A DNA stretch of 64,000 nt. It comes from Dorea sp. AF36-15AT (GTDB taxonomy: Bacteria > Bacillota > Clostridia > Lachnospirales > Lachnospiraceae). A program made the position numbers and the translations under genes. How positions within the stretch are numbered: position 1 is the first letter of the stretch; each line of letters starts with the position of its first letter. The stretch lies in the NCBI RefSeq assembly GCF_003477705.1, contig NZ_QUDV01000008.1:1-64000 (forward strand), given 5' to 3'. The notes below the pieces were generated by a model. It worked only from the letters and a program-made list of their open reading frames with translations, ran no database searches and was not told where the DNA came from. This document shows positions 43,932 to 52,423 of the stretch, piece by piece.

Positions 43932-44042
43932 TCTTAGTGATTCCAGTCAGGTTCAGCTCCTTGACAAACTCTTGCTGTCTGGTGCGTTCTTGATGGTTCC
44001 TGCCAAATCCAACGCTTACTACAGACAGCTCATTCTATTCTG

Positions 44043-44270
44043 TTATGATCCCTGATTCATCATCTTTCGGGAATACGTCCGCATCCTGGACTTTAATTGT
44101 TCATCTCGGATGTGGATCGGACGAACCGACACCATATCATCCTTTACAAATATCTCCAATGTACTGCGACATTTTTTGCACTCCACTTCTGAATCGCTTT
44201 GTGCGCTCTTTTCAATAAATGCTCCACATACAGAGCAGTGTACATGCCATTTAATAGCACCTGATCCCAT
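44043..44270 (-). CDS. Zinc-ribbon small protein
   Basis: 75 residues: MGSGAIKWHVHCSVCGAFIE, and later ECKKCRSTLEIFV. The two CxxC pairs form a zinc ribbon, and the C-terminal half is basic (DEQLKSRMRTYSRKMMNQ). Probably nucleic-acid binding. The ribosome-binding site AAAGGAGG precedes ATG 44270. About 234 bp separate it from the YolD operon upstream, where I see no convincing gene. Unnamed family. Confidence 0.65.
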   Translation of the reverse strand: MGSGAIKWHVHCSVCGAFIEKSAQSDSEVECKKCRSTLEIFVKDDMVSVRPIHIRDEQLKSRMRTYSRKMMNQGS

Positions 44271-44504
44271 ATAGGCTTCCTCCTTTAAGCAATAAGATAT
44301 TTCTCCATTTATTACTCAACGGACCAAAGGGAAATCAAATCCGCCTTATGAGCATCATGCCATCCATTCCGTAAGTGCCAAAGCTACACGAACAGCACGA
44401 TTTCTATTCTGATCAGATCTGCTTTGTCGATCTGTGCATCCTTTTTTATCCTTTCACCAGCTACCACTCACTCTTTCCGGTATAAAAAATTCCGCTGTGA
44501 TTCA

Positions 44505-44921
44505 TTAACATGATATTTCAATAGTTTCAAATACATCACCAGTCAGATCACAGATGTCCTGGATCTGAATCTCGGTATCATCAATCCGTAAGTGGACTGA
44601 TGGATCAAAAAATTCTACGGTTCCAGATAATGTATGGTACTGACCAATTAATGGATCCTTCCATGACTTTTGAAAATAAGTTGCCTGTATCTTCATTCCA
44701 TATGCCAGGATCCTTAATTTCATATCCAGCTCATTTTTCTTTTCCTCAGATAAATCTCTTTTTGGTTCGTAAATGATTTCCTGTTGCCGGATCGTTTCAT
44801 CCAGTCCACGAAGTGCCGCAAATGGAGCAAACTGTTTTGCCCTGCGTCCTACGTCCATGGGATGTCTCCTGGAAACCGGTCTTGGTAAATATAAATACGG
44901 TTGATATGCACTTGCCAGCAC
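44505..44921 (-). CDS. YolD-like protein, partner of the Y-family polymerase
   Basis: About 138 residues, initiated at GTG 44921, eight bases after AGGAGG (an earlier GTG overlaps that site). It contains the YolD-like core: DVGRRAKQFAPFAALRGLDE followed by basic and helical segments, and a beta-rich C-terminus (YHTLSGTVEFFDPSVHLRID). YolD-family genes accompany UvrX/UmuC-like polymerases in Firmicutes and their mobile elements. It is encoded in the same operon, its reading frame starting beside the dinB stop codon. Confidence 0.8.
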   Translation of the reverse strand: MLASAYQPYLYLPRPVSRRHPMDVGRRAKQFAPFAALRGLDETIRQQEIIYEPKRDLSEEKKNELDMKLRILAYGMKIQATYFQKSWKDPLIGQYHTLSGTVEFFDPSVHLRIDDTEIQIQDICDLTGDVFETIEISC

Positions 44922-44935
44922 TATTCGCACCTCCT

Positions 44936-46225
44936 CTAAGCACGGTGTCCTCCAACCTGTTCATTGCGTTCTCTATAGGTGGAACACTCCAGCAGATTGG
45001 ATCCACGCATGATCGCATTCTTTCCATAACGCTGCTTTACATTCAATACTGCTTCCTGTAAATGCCGTTCTTTATCGGTCTGTTTGGGATCATCAAACAG
45101 GCTGTACTGCACATAACTTTCAGGAGCAACCCTGTTCGCACACACCTCGATTCTTCGGATTCCGGTATATCTATCCGCAATCCTGAGATATAAATCTTCC
45201 ACTGCATCCATGATCTTTTTGGAACTGTTACTTCCTTTTTCGAGTTTTATGGTTCCTTTAGATGCCTCATGCTCATACCTGTGGTCGTATGCAATCCATA
45301 AGGTGATAGAACTTGTCACCAGTCCCTTTTCAAACAAATCCAGGACCAAGTTGTCTGTCATTTCCCTTACGATCACGAGTGCTTCATCAAAAGAATAATT
45401 TCGCATCAGCACCTGACCATTTGAAAGGCTGTGTTCCTCCGAATGATAGTTCTTGATGTCACTCATCCGGCATGTTTCATAGCCCCATGCATGATCGATC
45501 AACAGCTCTGCATCAATCCCAAACATCTTATACAGCCAGTCTTCGGATCTTAAAGAAGCCATTGCGATATCGCCCATCGTATGGATTCCATAACCGGCCA
45601 GTTTTTTTTCAGTCCGGGATCCAATCCTCCAGAAGTCACTTAATGGTTTATGATCCCATAGCTTCTCTCTGTAAGAGAATTCATCCAGGATTCCGATATG
45701 GTCATCCACATGCTTTGCTACGATATCCATTGCGATCTTAGCAAGATACAGATTGGTTCCCACACCTGCAGTTGCAGTGATGCCAGTTTCCTCCATGACT
45801 GCCTGCATAAGCTTTACCGCCATTTCTTTTGCAGTGAGATGATAAAGCTGCAGATAGTTTGTCACATCAATAAAACACTCATCGACACTGTACACATGGA
45901 TATCTTCTTTTGAGACGTACCGCAGATAGATTCCATAGATCTTTGCGGAATAATCCATATACAGCTGCATCCTTGGCATGGCTGTGATGTACTTTACACA
46001 ATCCGGTATCTCATGGATCCGGCACCGGTTCTTGATGCCAAGAGACTTCATAGCCGGAGTGATTGCCAGGCAGATTGTTGACTTTGATCTGGTCGGATCT
46101 GCAACCACCAGGTTTGTTTTAAATGGATTCAGCCCACGTTCTACGCATTCTACAGAAGCATAAAAGGACTTCAGATCAATACAGATAATAGAAGTCTGAT
46201 CCTGACTCACATTGCCACCTCCCAT
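44936..46225 (-). CDS. dinB: Y-family DNA polymerase (DinB/UmuC-like)
   Basis: About 429 residues from MGGGNVSQDQTSIICIDLKS (ATG after GAGGAAAG; upstream in-frame starts exist but are weaker). Catalytic acidic residues are in IDLKSFYASVE and YSVDECFIDVT. A steric-gate-type Phe-Tyr follows, then a helix-hairpin-helix (LAGYGIHTMGDIAMASLR) and the little-finger domain. It performs error-prone lesion bypass. It lies under a divergent promoter with operator dyads also controlling the XRE/ImmA genes, so it is likely induced by DNA damage through ImmA cleavage of the repressor (inference from ICEBs1-type systems). Confidence 0.92.
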   Translation of the reverse strand: MGGGNVSQDQTSIICIDLKSFYASVECVERGLNPFKTNLVVADPTRSKSTICLAITPAMKSLGIKNRCRIHEIPDCVKYITAMPRMQLYMDYSAKIYGIYLRYVSKEDIHVYSVDECFIDVTNYLQLYHLTAKEMAVKLMQAVMEETGITATAGVGTNLYLAKIAMDIVAKHVDDHIGILDEFSYREKLWDHKPLSDFWRIGSRTEKKLAGYGIHTMGDIAMASLRSEDWLYKMFGIDAELLIDHAWGYETCRMSDIKNYHSEEHSLSNGQVLMRNYSFDEALVIVREMTDNLVLDLFEKGLVTSSITLWIAYDHRYEHEASKGTIKLEKGSNSSKKIMDAVEDLYLRIADRYTGIRRIEVCANRVAPESYVQYSLFDDPKQTDKERHLQEAVLNVKQRYGKNAIMRGSNLLECSTYRERNEQVGGHRA

Positions 46226-46327
46226 ACGTCTTTCCTCTTTTTGTAACATGTATCCCATTTTGACTATCAATGATTGTCTATCCTTCCTGTTTTCATTGAA
46301 TTACAGGAAATTCATTTCACATATCCA

Positions 46328-46356
46328 TTGACAAAAGAGGAAATATTGTGTATCTT
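46328..46356 (+). promoter_or_regulatory. Promoter of the XRE/ImmA operon
   Basis: TTGACA at 46328-46333, 17-base spacer, TATCTT at 46351-46356, directed towards the XRE gene. Operator site 2 begins four bases after the -10. Confidence 0.72.
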
Positions 46357-46389
46357 ATAGGAAAGATGTTTCCCTTATCTGTGATTCAC

Positions 46390-46418
46390 ATTATAGGAGA
46401 GATATTTCCCTTTGTCAA
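46390..46418 (-). promoter_or_regulatory. Promoter of the dinB-yolD operon
   Basis: On the minus strand TTGACA (46418-46413), 17-base spacer, TATAAT (46395-46390): full consensus. The spacer is occupied by operator site 3, a classical repression geometry. Confidence 0.8.
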
Positions 46419-46511
46419 GATTAATTTTTAATTTTCAGGAGACACATTTCCCGTTTTGCCTTGAGGCGGCTAATGAAACTTATAAGACAAGGCTTAGAAA
46501 GAGGTATGTTT

Positions 46512-46931
46512 ATGACATTCGGTGAAAAAGTAAGATCATTAAGAAAAGAAAAAAAGATGAGTCAGCAGGAACTGGCCAGTATGGTTGATGTTTCATATAG
46601 GACCATTCGATCCTGGGAAGTAGAAGGACGTTTTCCAAAACAAAATGTTCTGTATCAGAAACTGGCAGATGCATTACAGTGTGACGTTTCTTATCTCATG
46701 AGTGAGGATGAAGCTTTTATCACAGAAGCATCCGAACAGTTTGGTAACCGTGGTGCCAAACAGGCTCAGCAGATCCTGGAACAGGCTGCAGCTATGTTTG
46801 CTGGTGGATCACTGACAGACGAAGATAAAATAGCTTTTATGGATGAGATCCAGAGCCTTTATCTGGATTCCAAAAGACGTGCAAAGAAATTTACACCGAA
46901 AAAATATCTGAAAAACCAAGAGGAAAAATAA
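46512..46931 (+). CDS. XRE-family repressor of the damage-response switch
   Basis: 139 residues from MTFGEKVRSLRKEKKMSQQE. Helix-turn-helix residues ~12-50 (MSQQELASMVDVSYRTIRSW). The C-terminal half is helical and alanine/glutamine-rich (AKQAQQILEQAAAMFAGG), like ImmR-type repressors cleaved by ImmA. It is encoded immediately before an ImmA protease gene and opposite the polymerase operon. Start chosen after the AGAGG site rather than at upstream in-frame ATGs (46461, 46506). Autoregulation through the operator array is likely. Confidence 0.85.
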   Translation: MTFGEKVRSLRKEKKMSQQELASMVDVSYRTIRSWEVEGRFPKQNVLYQKLADALQCDVSYLMSEDEAFITEASEQFGNRGAKQAQQILEQAAAMFAGGSLTDEDKIAFMDEIQSLYLDSKRRAKKFTPKKYLKNQEEK

Positions 46932-47023
46932 TAGAAGGCGGGATTATTGTACACCTAATCTGTTACCTTATAGTTACAAGGATATTTCTGCCCTTTTTAT
47001 TTTTTACTTTTGAGGTGATTTAT

Positions 47024-47539
47024 TTGAGAAACACTTACATATATACAGAAACAAAGAAATTAATCAAGAAATATGGCACCAGGGATCCCTTTGAGATCAT
47101 GGATCAGATGAACATTGTTGTCGGGGAAACTTCCAGATATAAGACACTGAAAGGATATTGTTTTATGAGCTGCAAGACGATCTATGTCATGATCAGCAGT
47201 TTCCTTTCAGAAGAAGAAAAGATGATCGTTGCCGCCCATGAATTAGGGCATATCATCCTGCATCGTTCCCAGCTGAAAATGGCTCCGATGCAAGATGATA
47301 CACTCTACAATATGACGGATAATACAGAATACCAGGCCAATCTGTTTGCTGCCGATCTTCTGATTGATGATGAGGAGATCGAAGATATGGTTCAGAACGA
47401 AGACCTGGATTATTTCGGACTCTGCAGTTCTCTGAATGCAACTCCGGAACTCATGAGCTTTAAACTATACAGCCTGACAAAACGAGGCCAGGCTTATCAT
47501 ATGCCGATGGAGATTCAGAGTAATTTCCTGGCAAAATAA
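47024..47539 (+). CDS. ImmA/IrrE-family metallopeptidase
   Basis: About 171 residues from TTG 47024 (GAGGTG upstream; GTG 47015 is an alternative). The zinc-binding motif HELGH (residues ~72-76) is followed by a Glu downstream in EYQANLFAADLL, as in ImmA/IrrE. ImmA proteins cleave paired XRE repressors during the DNA-damage response, as in ICEBs1. Paired with the upstream XRE gene and the divergent polymerase operon, it is the probable trigger of the switch. The substrate is inferred. Confidence 0.9.
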   Translation: MRNTYIYTETKKLIKKYGTRDPFEIMDQMNIVVGETSRYKTLKGYCFMSCKTIYVMISSFLSEEEKMIVAAHELGHIILHRSQLKMAPMQDDTLYNMTDNTEYQANLFAADLLIDDEEIEDMVQNEDLDYFGLCSSLNATPELMSFKLYSLTKRGQAYHMPMEIQSNFLAK

Positions 47540-47604
47540 TAAAGGATAAGCGCATTCTACAATAAGAAAACTATAGATTTATCTCACTGAAAGGAGGAAC
47601 ATTT

Positions 47605-48255
47605 ATGTCAAGACATCATATTGAAAAAGTAACTTGTCCTTCCTGCCATCATGAGGGGGATTTTGAGCTCTGGGACAGTATTAATACTGCACTGGATCCT
47701 GAAATGAAAGAGAAGGTACTTAATAAATCTATTTTCCTTTATACTTGCCCGAGCTGTGGAGAGACCTTTCGTTTAAACTATCCTACACTCTATCACCAGA
47801 TGGAAGATCTTATCATGATTTATCTGGTTTCTGAATCAGAAGTAGAAAAGACATATGAAATGTTTTATGGTGAAAATGCTTTGTTTGATTTTCGTACTGA
47901 AAAATATTTATCCCGAATCGTAACGTCACCAAATCAGCTCGTTGAAAAGATACAGATTTTTGATGCAGGTAAAGATGACAGGATAATGGAACTTGTTAAA
48001 TTACTTGTGACAGATTCTCTTCACGAGAATAATCCTGATAAAGAATTTGATGAACTGCGCTTTGCTGTCGACGACGACGGAACAAATATTCTTGTAATCA
48101 TTAATAAGGGTGAGATCACTGGTGCAGTTGACATTGACAATATGTATGAATTTGCTTCTTCACACTGCACTGATTTCAAAGATCTCCGCGATGATGAGGA
48201 TATTGTTATCAATAGGGAGTGGATCCTTAACAAACTTACCGAAGAACAAAATTAA
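47605..48255 (+). CDS. CpXC-domain protein
   Basis: 216 residues starting MSRHHIEKVTCPSCHHEGDF after AAAGGAGG. Two CPxC pairs (CPSCHHEG and CPSCGETFRLN) form the zinc-binding CpXC domain in residues ~1-60. The rest is an acidic, helical/strand region without recognised domains. CpXC proteins are widespread and uncharacterised. It follows the ImmA gene and is the last plus-strand gene before a strong terminator, so it may belong to the damage-response operon. Confidence 0.82.
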   Translation: MSRHHIEKVTCPSCHHEGDFELWDSINTALDPEMKEKVLNKSIFLYTCPSCGETFRLNYPTLYHQMEDLIMIYLVSESEVEKTYEMFYGENALFDFRTEKYLSRIVTSPNQLVEKIQIFDAGKDDRIMELVKLLVTDSLHENNPDKEFDELRFAVDDDGTNILVIINKGEITGAVDIDNMYEFASSHCTDFKDLRDDEDIVINREWILNKLTEEQN

Positions 48256-48292
48256 TAATATATTTGGTGGCTACACCCCCAAGCCCCTGTAG

Positions 48293-48345
48293 AATAAATA
48301 ACGCCAGTACTGGATATCAAAAATCCCGCACCGGCGTTATTTATT
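48293..48345. terminator. Bidirectional terminator
   Basis: AATAAATAACGCC pairs with GGCGTTATTTATT (13 bp), followed by an A/T-rich tract on both sides. It separates the plus-strand switch operon from the minus-strand type VII cargo. Confidence 0.88.
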
Positions 48346-48377
48346 AAAATATTTTGTTTTTTAATCTTCAACACTCT

Positions 48378-48569
48378 CTACTGAAACTTCTTTTTTTTCC
48401 TACTTTTACCAGAAATCATCTTGTGTCCTGTATAAATAGCCATAATCATGCAAAGCAAAGAACTTGCTGCAAAGTACTTATGGCCTTCTTTTGATCCCCT
48501 ATAACCTGTATAAAAAGTTCCAAGCATTGTAATCAGTGCACCGATAGACCAATATTTATGTGCTTTCAT
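48378..48569 (-). CDS. Small two-helix membrane protein (DUF6219-like)
   Basis: 63 residues: MKAHKYWSIGALITMLGTFY..., then SLLCMIMAIYTGHKMISGK and a basic tail. Two transmembrane helices separated by a GxxGxK-type loop. It fits the pattern of DUF6219 proteins encoded in gut Firmicute mobile elements, as best I can recall. It is the last gene of the minus-strand cargo cluster. Function unknown. Confidence 0.6.
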   Translation of the reverse strand: MKAHKYWSIGALITMLGTFYTGYRGSKEGHKYFAASSLLCMIMAIYTGHKMISGKSRKKKKFQ

Positions 48570-48596
48570 TCAGATACCTCCTGCCGTTTTTCTTAA

Positions 48597-48959
48597 TCAT
48601 ATACCTTTTAAAAGATATATACAAACTGTTAAGGAAACAATCGGAGTTGGTGTAAACGAAAAAGCAGCCTTGAGATTTTTCGTTTGCACCACCTTCGATT
48701 CTTTCCTTAACGATTTTCTCAATCTTATGTTATCTAAAATGCTCTTTTGCTCATCAATCAAGAGTATTATCTTCTCATTTTCTCCCGCATATTCCCGCAT
48801 ATGTTCTAGTCCTACCAGTGCAGCGTAAATCTGTTCATCTTCCTCCTCTTCTTCTTTCCAAATCCTCTGTTCTTGAAACTTTAATTCCTCTTTATTTTTC
48901 TCCATCTTCTTCAAATGTGCCCGAAGTTCTTCCTCAGACATGCAATTAACCTCATTCAC
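48597..48959 (-). CDS. Coiled-coil protein of the type VII cargo cluster
   Basis: 120 residues. The first two-thirds are an acidic coiled coil (LRAHLKKMEKNKEELKFQEQ...), the end is a hydrophobic C-terminal helix (TPIVSLTVCIYLL). It is faintly similar to DUF3958-type accessory proteins that accompany LXG effectors, but the match is weak. It follows the membrane (probable immunity) gene by 35 bases. Confidence 0.45.
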   Translation of the reverse strand: MNEVNCMSEEELRAHLKKMEKNKEELKFQEQRIWKEEEEEDEQIYAALVGLEHMREYAGENEKIILLIDEQKSILDNIRLRKSLRKESKVVQTKNLKAAFSFTPTPIVSLTVCIYLLKGI

Positions 48960-48993
48960 ATAATACCTCCTTTATTTTTGTTGCAACAATTTA

Positions 48994-49674
48994 TTAAGCT
49001 TCCTTATTTTCTGTATTCTTTTTTAAAGCAATCCATAAAACTATAAAAAAAGCCACATACACAACCATCCCCATCATAGTCGATTCCCTAGCATACTTTG
49101 TTGACAAATTTAATATACCCTGCTCTTTCCCAATTTCTTTTACCACATCCAAACCAGAAAATTTTTCCATCCAATGTTTGAGTTGCCATAAATAATAGAC
49201 AATTACAGCAAAATATATACCTATAATTCCGCCTAATCCCAAAGTATAATTTTTCATAGATTTATTCCATAAAATTTCTTTCTTCGCTACATAAATATAT
49301 AAAGCAAAGATAATGATACTCCCTAAAATAAGGATTCCCATTTCCATCATAAAGGCTGTAATAATCAAATTACTTGCAGACTTTGCAAATTGTTCTATAA
49401 TAGCATCTACACCCATTTTTAAACATGCTACCGCTAAACCAAACATTACTCCAACAAATCCAATTTTTAAATAATTTTCATTTTTTCTGTTTTCTATTTT
49501 AATAGCTACATACAGCGCAGCACTATAAAATGTCCACAAAATAAATGCTGCTATAAACAATTGATCAAAATATCCCCATGCCATATATGGAACTCCAACT
49601 AATATCTTAGAAGCACCTCCGAAAATAAGCGTTGCAATTATTACAATCAAAATATCTTTATTCTTCTCCATCAT
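48994..49674 (-). CDS. Polytopic membrane protein, probable immunity protein
   Basis: 226 residues with about six transmembrane helices (e.g. ILIVIIATLIFGGASKILVG, FIAAFILWTFYSAALYVAI, MMGMVVYVAFFIVLWIAL). It starts four bases inside the end of the effector-like gene, the usual arrangement for toxin and immunity pairs. I infer that it protects the producer from the 526-residue effector, implying a membrane-directed toxin. It is not similar to a named immunity family I can recognise. Confidence 0.55.
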   Translation of the reverse strand: MMEKNKDILIVIIATLIFGGASKILVGVPYMAWGYFDQLFIAAFILWTFYSAALYVAIKIENRKNENYLKIGFVGVMFGLAVACLKMGVDAIIEQFAKSASNLIITAFMMEMGILILGSIIIFALYIYVAKKEILWNKSMKNYTLGLGGIIGIYFAVIVYYLWQLKHWMEKFSGLDVVKEIGKEQGILNLSTKYARESTMMGMVVYVAFFIVLWIALKKNTENKEA

Positions 49675-51251
49675 TCATTTTCCCCTTTCAATAATTCTTC
49701 TAATAATTTCTGACTATCCTCGTCCGCAAAAGATGGTGTAGATAATTTATCACTAAAATCTAAAATTTGTGTTCGGCCAAACTCCATAAACCCATCAACA
49801 GATTCAATATATGCTTTATCACCAGAATAGGTTAACGGTGTATACATTAATTTTCCATCCGTTGAATATGATAAATAACCCGAAATATTTGTATCTTTAT
49901 GTCTTTCATCCAAAGTGCCCGTTATCGTATAAGTTCCGTCTGGATTTGGAACATCTTTTCCCGAAGCTATTTTATATATTCCTGCTGCATAATCTGATGC
50001 CCATATTTTTCCAATGCCAGGTTCTGAGTCTCTATATGTATCCATTGGAATATTATAATTCCAGTTCTGAAAAGTTGCTCTATCTTCTGAATTTCCAACA
50101 CAAATAGTGCCTCTATTTCCACCTTCTGAAGACTGGAAAATAACTGTCACTTCGCTTTTGGATAATGAAGAAAGTGTAAATTGCGTTAACCCTAATAACG
50201 CACTCAAACCTGCTGCTGCCTTTACATTTGGATCTGTTGAAGATAATTCTCCTGATAATACCTTATGTCCAGATGTTGTATATATATCTTCTTTAGGTAT
50301 TTCTTCCAAACTAAATCCTAAAATTCCCTCTAATGCATCAAACTCCATTGCTGAGATTTCTTTTTTCCCATCCAACTTCCAAATAGGTTGAAAAGATATT
50401 TCATTATCTGGAACATAAATAGGATATATCTCTCCTTTATAAAACAACGCTTTTTTATCTTTTGAAAGAAATACTAATTCTGTTCCTTCTGTACGTTTTA
50501 TACACGCAATATCCATTGTCGTTAAAACAATTCCTTTTTGTTTCAAATACTCAGTTTCTGATTCGCTTAATTTTAATTCCTCTTTAGCTTTCAACCACGA
50601 TTCCAGCTTTAAGCATTCCACCTCCATAATTTTTTTCCAATCGAAACCTGTTCTGGGTATGTATGTTCCACTTTGAAATCGTCCGCTCATACTATTAAGT
50701 GCAGTTGTGATAGCTTCACGCAGACTACTTGTCGTTGAAAACAATATACTTGTACTACCTTCAATTTCATCATATTTATCTGATTTGCTTTTCCATTCAT
50801 CATACAACTTCTGACTAGATTCAGCCAATCGTTTATAGTCATTTACCTTCCAACTATAATATAAATCTATGATAGAATTAGAAGTCTCTTTTTTCATTTC
50901 ATACTCATCTGCTTTTTCCAAATAAAACTCCTTGTTATCAAGTGCTTTTTTCATTTGGCTTTGAATATTCGCCCCATCAAGAACTTCATCTCCTACCAAA
51001 TCTTTTAGTGTTGAAAATTCTGCAATATCATACGCATTCGCCGACTTTATTGCATCAATTACAGTTATATAATCGGCCAACTGTTGCTTTAAATTCTCAA
51101 AAGAAACGCTTTTAATTTCATTATCTGTAGAAAATGCAGTTACACTCTTAGAAACAATATCCAGAGTCTCATTATCATTTTCGAGCTTATGGATTGCCTG
51201 ATCACATTGGCTTTTTATATCATTCGGGTTTAAATAATCACTTTCTTTCAT
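49671..51251 (-). CDS. LXG-like type VII secretion effector (predicted toxin)
   Basis: 526 residues. The N-terminal ~200 residues are helical and charged (DIKSQCDQAIHKLENDNETL..., YKRLAESSQKLYDEWKSKSD), as in LXG-type effectors. A middle region contains a hydrophobic AAAGLSALLGLTQFTLSSLS stretch, and the C-terminal ~150 residues form a beta-rich domain (YTITGTLDERHKDTNISGYL). No signal peptide. It lies directly after a TIGR04197-like small secreted protein and before a membrane immunity candidate. The C-terminal toxin activity is unknown and does not match a toxin family I recognise. Confidence 0.6.
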   Translation of the reverse strand: MKESDYLNPNDIKSQCDQAIHKLENDNETLDIVSKSVTAFSTDNEIKSVSFENLKQQLADYITVIDAIKSANAYDIAEFSTLKDLVGDEVLDGANIQSQMKKALDNKEFYLEKADEYEMKKETSNSIIDLYYSWKVNDYKRLAESSQKLYDEWKSKSDKYDEIEGSTSILFSTTSSLREAITTALNSMSGRFQSGTYIPRTGFDWKKIMEVECLKLESWLKAKEELKLSESETEYLKQKGIVLTTMDIACIKRTEGTELVFLSKDKKALFYKGEIYPIYVPDNEISFQPIWKLDGKKEISAMEFDALEGILGFSLEEIPKEDIYTTSGHKVLSGELSSTDPNVKAAAGLSALLGLTQFTLSSLSKSEVTVIFQSSEGGNRGTICVGNSEDRATFQNWNYNIPMDTYRDSEPGIGKIWASDYAAGIYKIASGKDVPNPDGTYTITGTLDERHKDTNISGYLSYSTDGKLMYTPLTYSGDKAYIESVDGFMEFGRTQILDFSDKLSTPSFADEDSQKLLEELLKGENE

Positions 51252-51263
51252 AAACTTTCCTCC

Positions 51264-51575
51264 CTAGTCATCGGCGGCTTTAATCACTGGATATCTAGTT
51301 CCATGTTGTGCAAGTTTCCCCATCATCTCATCAAACTGCGAAAAACTAAGATTCAGACTTCTTATATTGTGAACATCACCATCTAAGGTCTGCCCTAATA
51401 ATTCAATTCCTTGCTGTGCATATCCGTATGCCTCTTTACTTTTACTGTTCGCTGAAATTGTTGTCTTAGAATCCTGTGGAACTAACGGAACATGACGAAA
51501 ATAACTTTTAGCCGTTTCAATTTGAGTTGCAACTTCGTTTACATGCCCATTATTTACTTTTATTCCTTTTGACAT
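51264..51575 (-). CDS. TIGR04197/WXG100-like type VII secretion partner
   Basis: About 103 residues from MSKGIKVNNGHVNEVATQIE (ATG after AAAGGAGATGG). A small helical protein without a signal peptide, with KEAYGYAQQGIELLGQTLD and SFSQFDEMMGKLAQH. The size and pattern match the TIGR04197 family of small type VII partners encoded just upstream of LXG effectors, which act as targeting partners. The gap to the effector gene is 12 bases. Confidence 0.72.
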   Translation of the reverse strand: MSKGIKVNNGHVNEVATQIETAKSYFRHVPLVPQDSKTTISANSKSKEAYGYAQQGIELLGQTLDGDVHNIRSLNLSFSQFDEMMGKLAQHGTRYPVIKAADD

Positions 51576-52221
51576 CGTCACCATCTCCTTTACTAAATTT
51601 ATAAACATGCACTCTTATATTTAATACTACTTTATTTACCATAACATTCAGCATAAAAACTTTATTATTATTTTCATAAATAATATTTCCATTTAAACCT
51701 AATGTTTTTATATAATTTCCTACTTCTATATTTGTGACACTTGTGTCAAGTTTTATATTATTTTCTTGATTATTCTGTATATCTGCTATCACCTTAATTA
51801 TAGTAGCATAAGTCGAATTTATTGCCTTCTCAATCCCAGATAGTAGTAAAGATGAAGCCACTTTTTCTTGTAGTACTTCTGCATCAGTTTTCTTTTCTCC
51901 AGCTATCTCTAAAATAGTTTTTTTACCTAAATTGTGTTCTATAAAATAAGAATTTCTCCACGATAGTATTTCAAATCTTTGATTTCTTTTAGCATTCTGG
52001 TTACTTTCAATTACAACACCTAACGGGTTGTAATAATTAATAAAATCTGTATGTGTTAACTTAACAATATACTTTTTGCATTCTTCCTCCCAAGAAATAG
52101 TAACATATTTTCCATGCATCATTGTTCCCAGATCTTTCATTCTACAAATATAGGAGATAATAGCAGAAATCGTACAATGATTCTTTAGATTTTCTTGTTC
52201 CTGATTCATATAATCTAACAT
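51550..52221 (-). CDS. Chimeric cargo protein with duplicated segment
   Basis: Up to 223 residues. The first ~130 (e.g. TISWEEECKKYIVKLTHTDF) have no recognised domain. The next ~75 (NSTYATIIKVIADIQNNQEN...) are nearly identical to the start of the protein at 53044-53583. The last 15 codons (KFSKGDGDDVKRNKSK) simply read through the ribosome-binding site and start of the TIGR04197-like gene, so the natural C-terminus has been lost. Probably a recombined immunity-type orphan. Confidence 0.55.
   Translation of the reverse strand: MLDYMNQEQENLKNHCTISAIISYICRMKDLGTMMHGKYVTISWEEECKKYIVKLTHTDFINYYNPLGVVIESNQNAKRNQRFEILSWRNSYFIEHNLGKKTILEIAGEKKTDAEVLQEKVASSLLLSGIEKAINSTYATIIKVIADIQNNQENNIKLDTSVTNIEVGNYIKTLGLNGNIIYENNNKVFMLNVMVNKVVLNIRVHVYKFSKGDGDDVKRNKSK
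51603..51830. repeat. ~220-bp direct duplication, copy 1
   Basis: Nearly identical to 53358-53573 (scattered substitutions only), in the same orientation, and in both cases inside a coding frame. The identity ends at the edge of the TIGR04197 ribosome-binding region here. Confidence 0.85.
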
Positions 52222-52286
52222 TCTACTTTGAGCAATAACCGCTGTTATTTCTGAATATCTTTTTAGAAAGTCCTATAAAAAAGGAC

Positions 52287-52388
52287 TTAATTTAGCATCT
52301 CCATTGAACCATCTACAGCTTCTTCAAATATAGCAACACTAAATAAAACTGCCAAAAGTACAGATGATACAATTCCATAGATATTCAA
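52287..52388 (-). pseudogene. Possible membrane-peptide remnant (33 codons)
   Basis: An open frame from TTG 52388 reads LNIYGIVSSVLLAVLFSVAI then FEEAVDGSMEMLN-stop, a single hydrophobic helix. No ribosome-binding site or standard start. An upstream stop interrupts the frame, so it looks like the decayed end of a cargo gene in the gap 52222-52423. Confidence 0.3.
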
Positions 52389-52423
52389 TTTTTCATATCT
52401 ATTTCATGATCCTACTTTCTTCT

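Larger units (their letters stand above)
46306..46451. promoter_or_regulatory. Four-copy operator array between dinB and the XRE/ImmA genes
   Basis: Near-palindromes of the form GGARAN4TTTCC at 46306 (GGAAATTCATTTCA), 46360 (GGAAAGATGTTTCC), 46396 (GGAGAGATATTTCC) and 46438 (GGAGACACATTTCC). Site 3 fills the spacer of the minus-strand promoter; site 2 lies at the start of the plus-strand transcript. Probable binding sites of the XRE repressor encoded at 46512. Confidence 0.75.

Noticed and set aside
44271-44504. Short minus-strand ORF (about 27 codons from GTG) between the zinc-ribbon and YolD genes
   Set aside because: No ribosome-binding site at proper distance, no conservation signal visible, too short to support.
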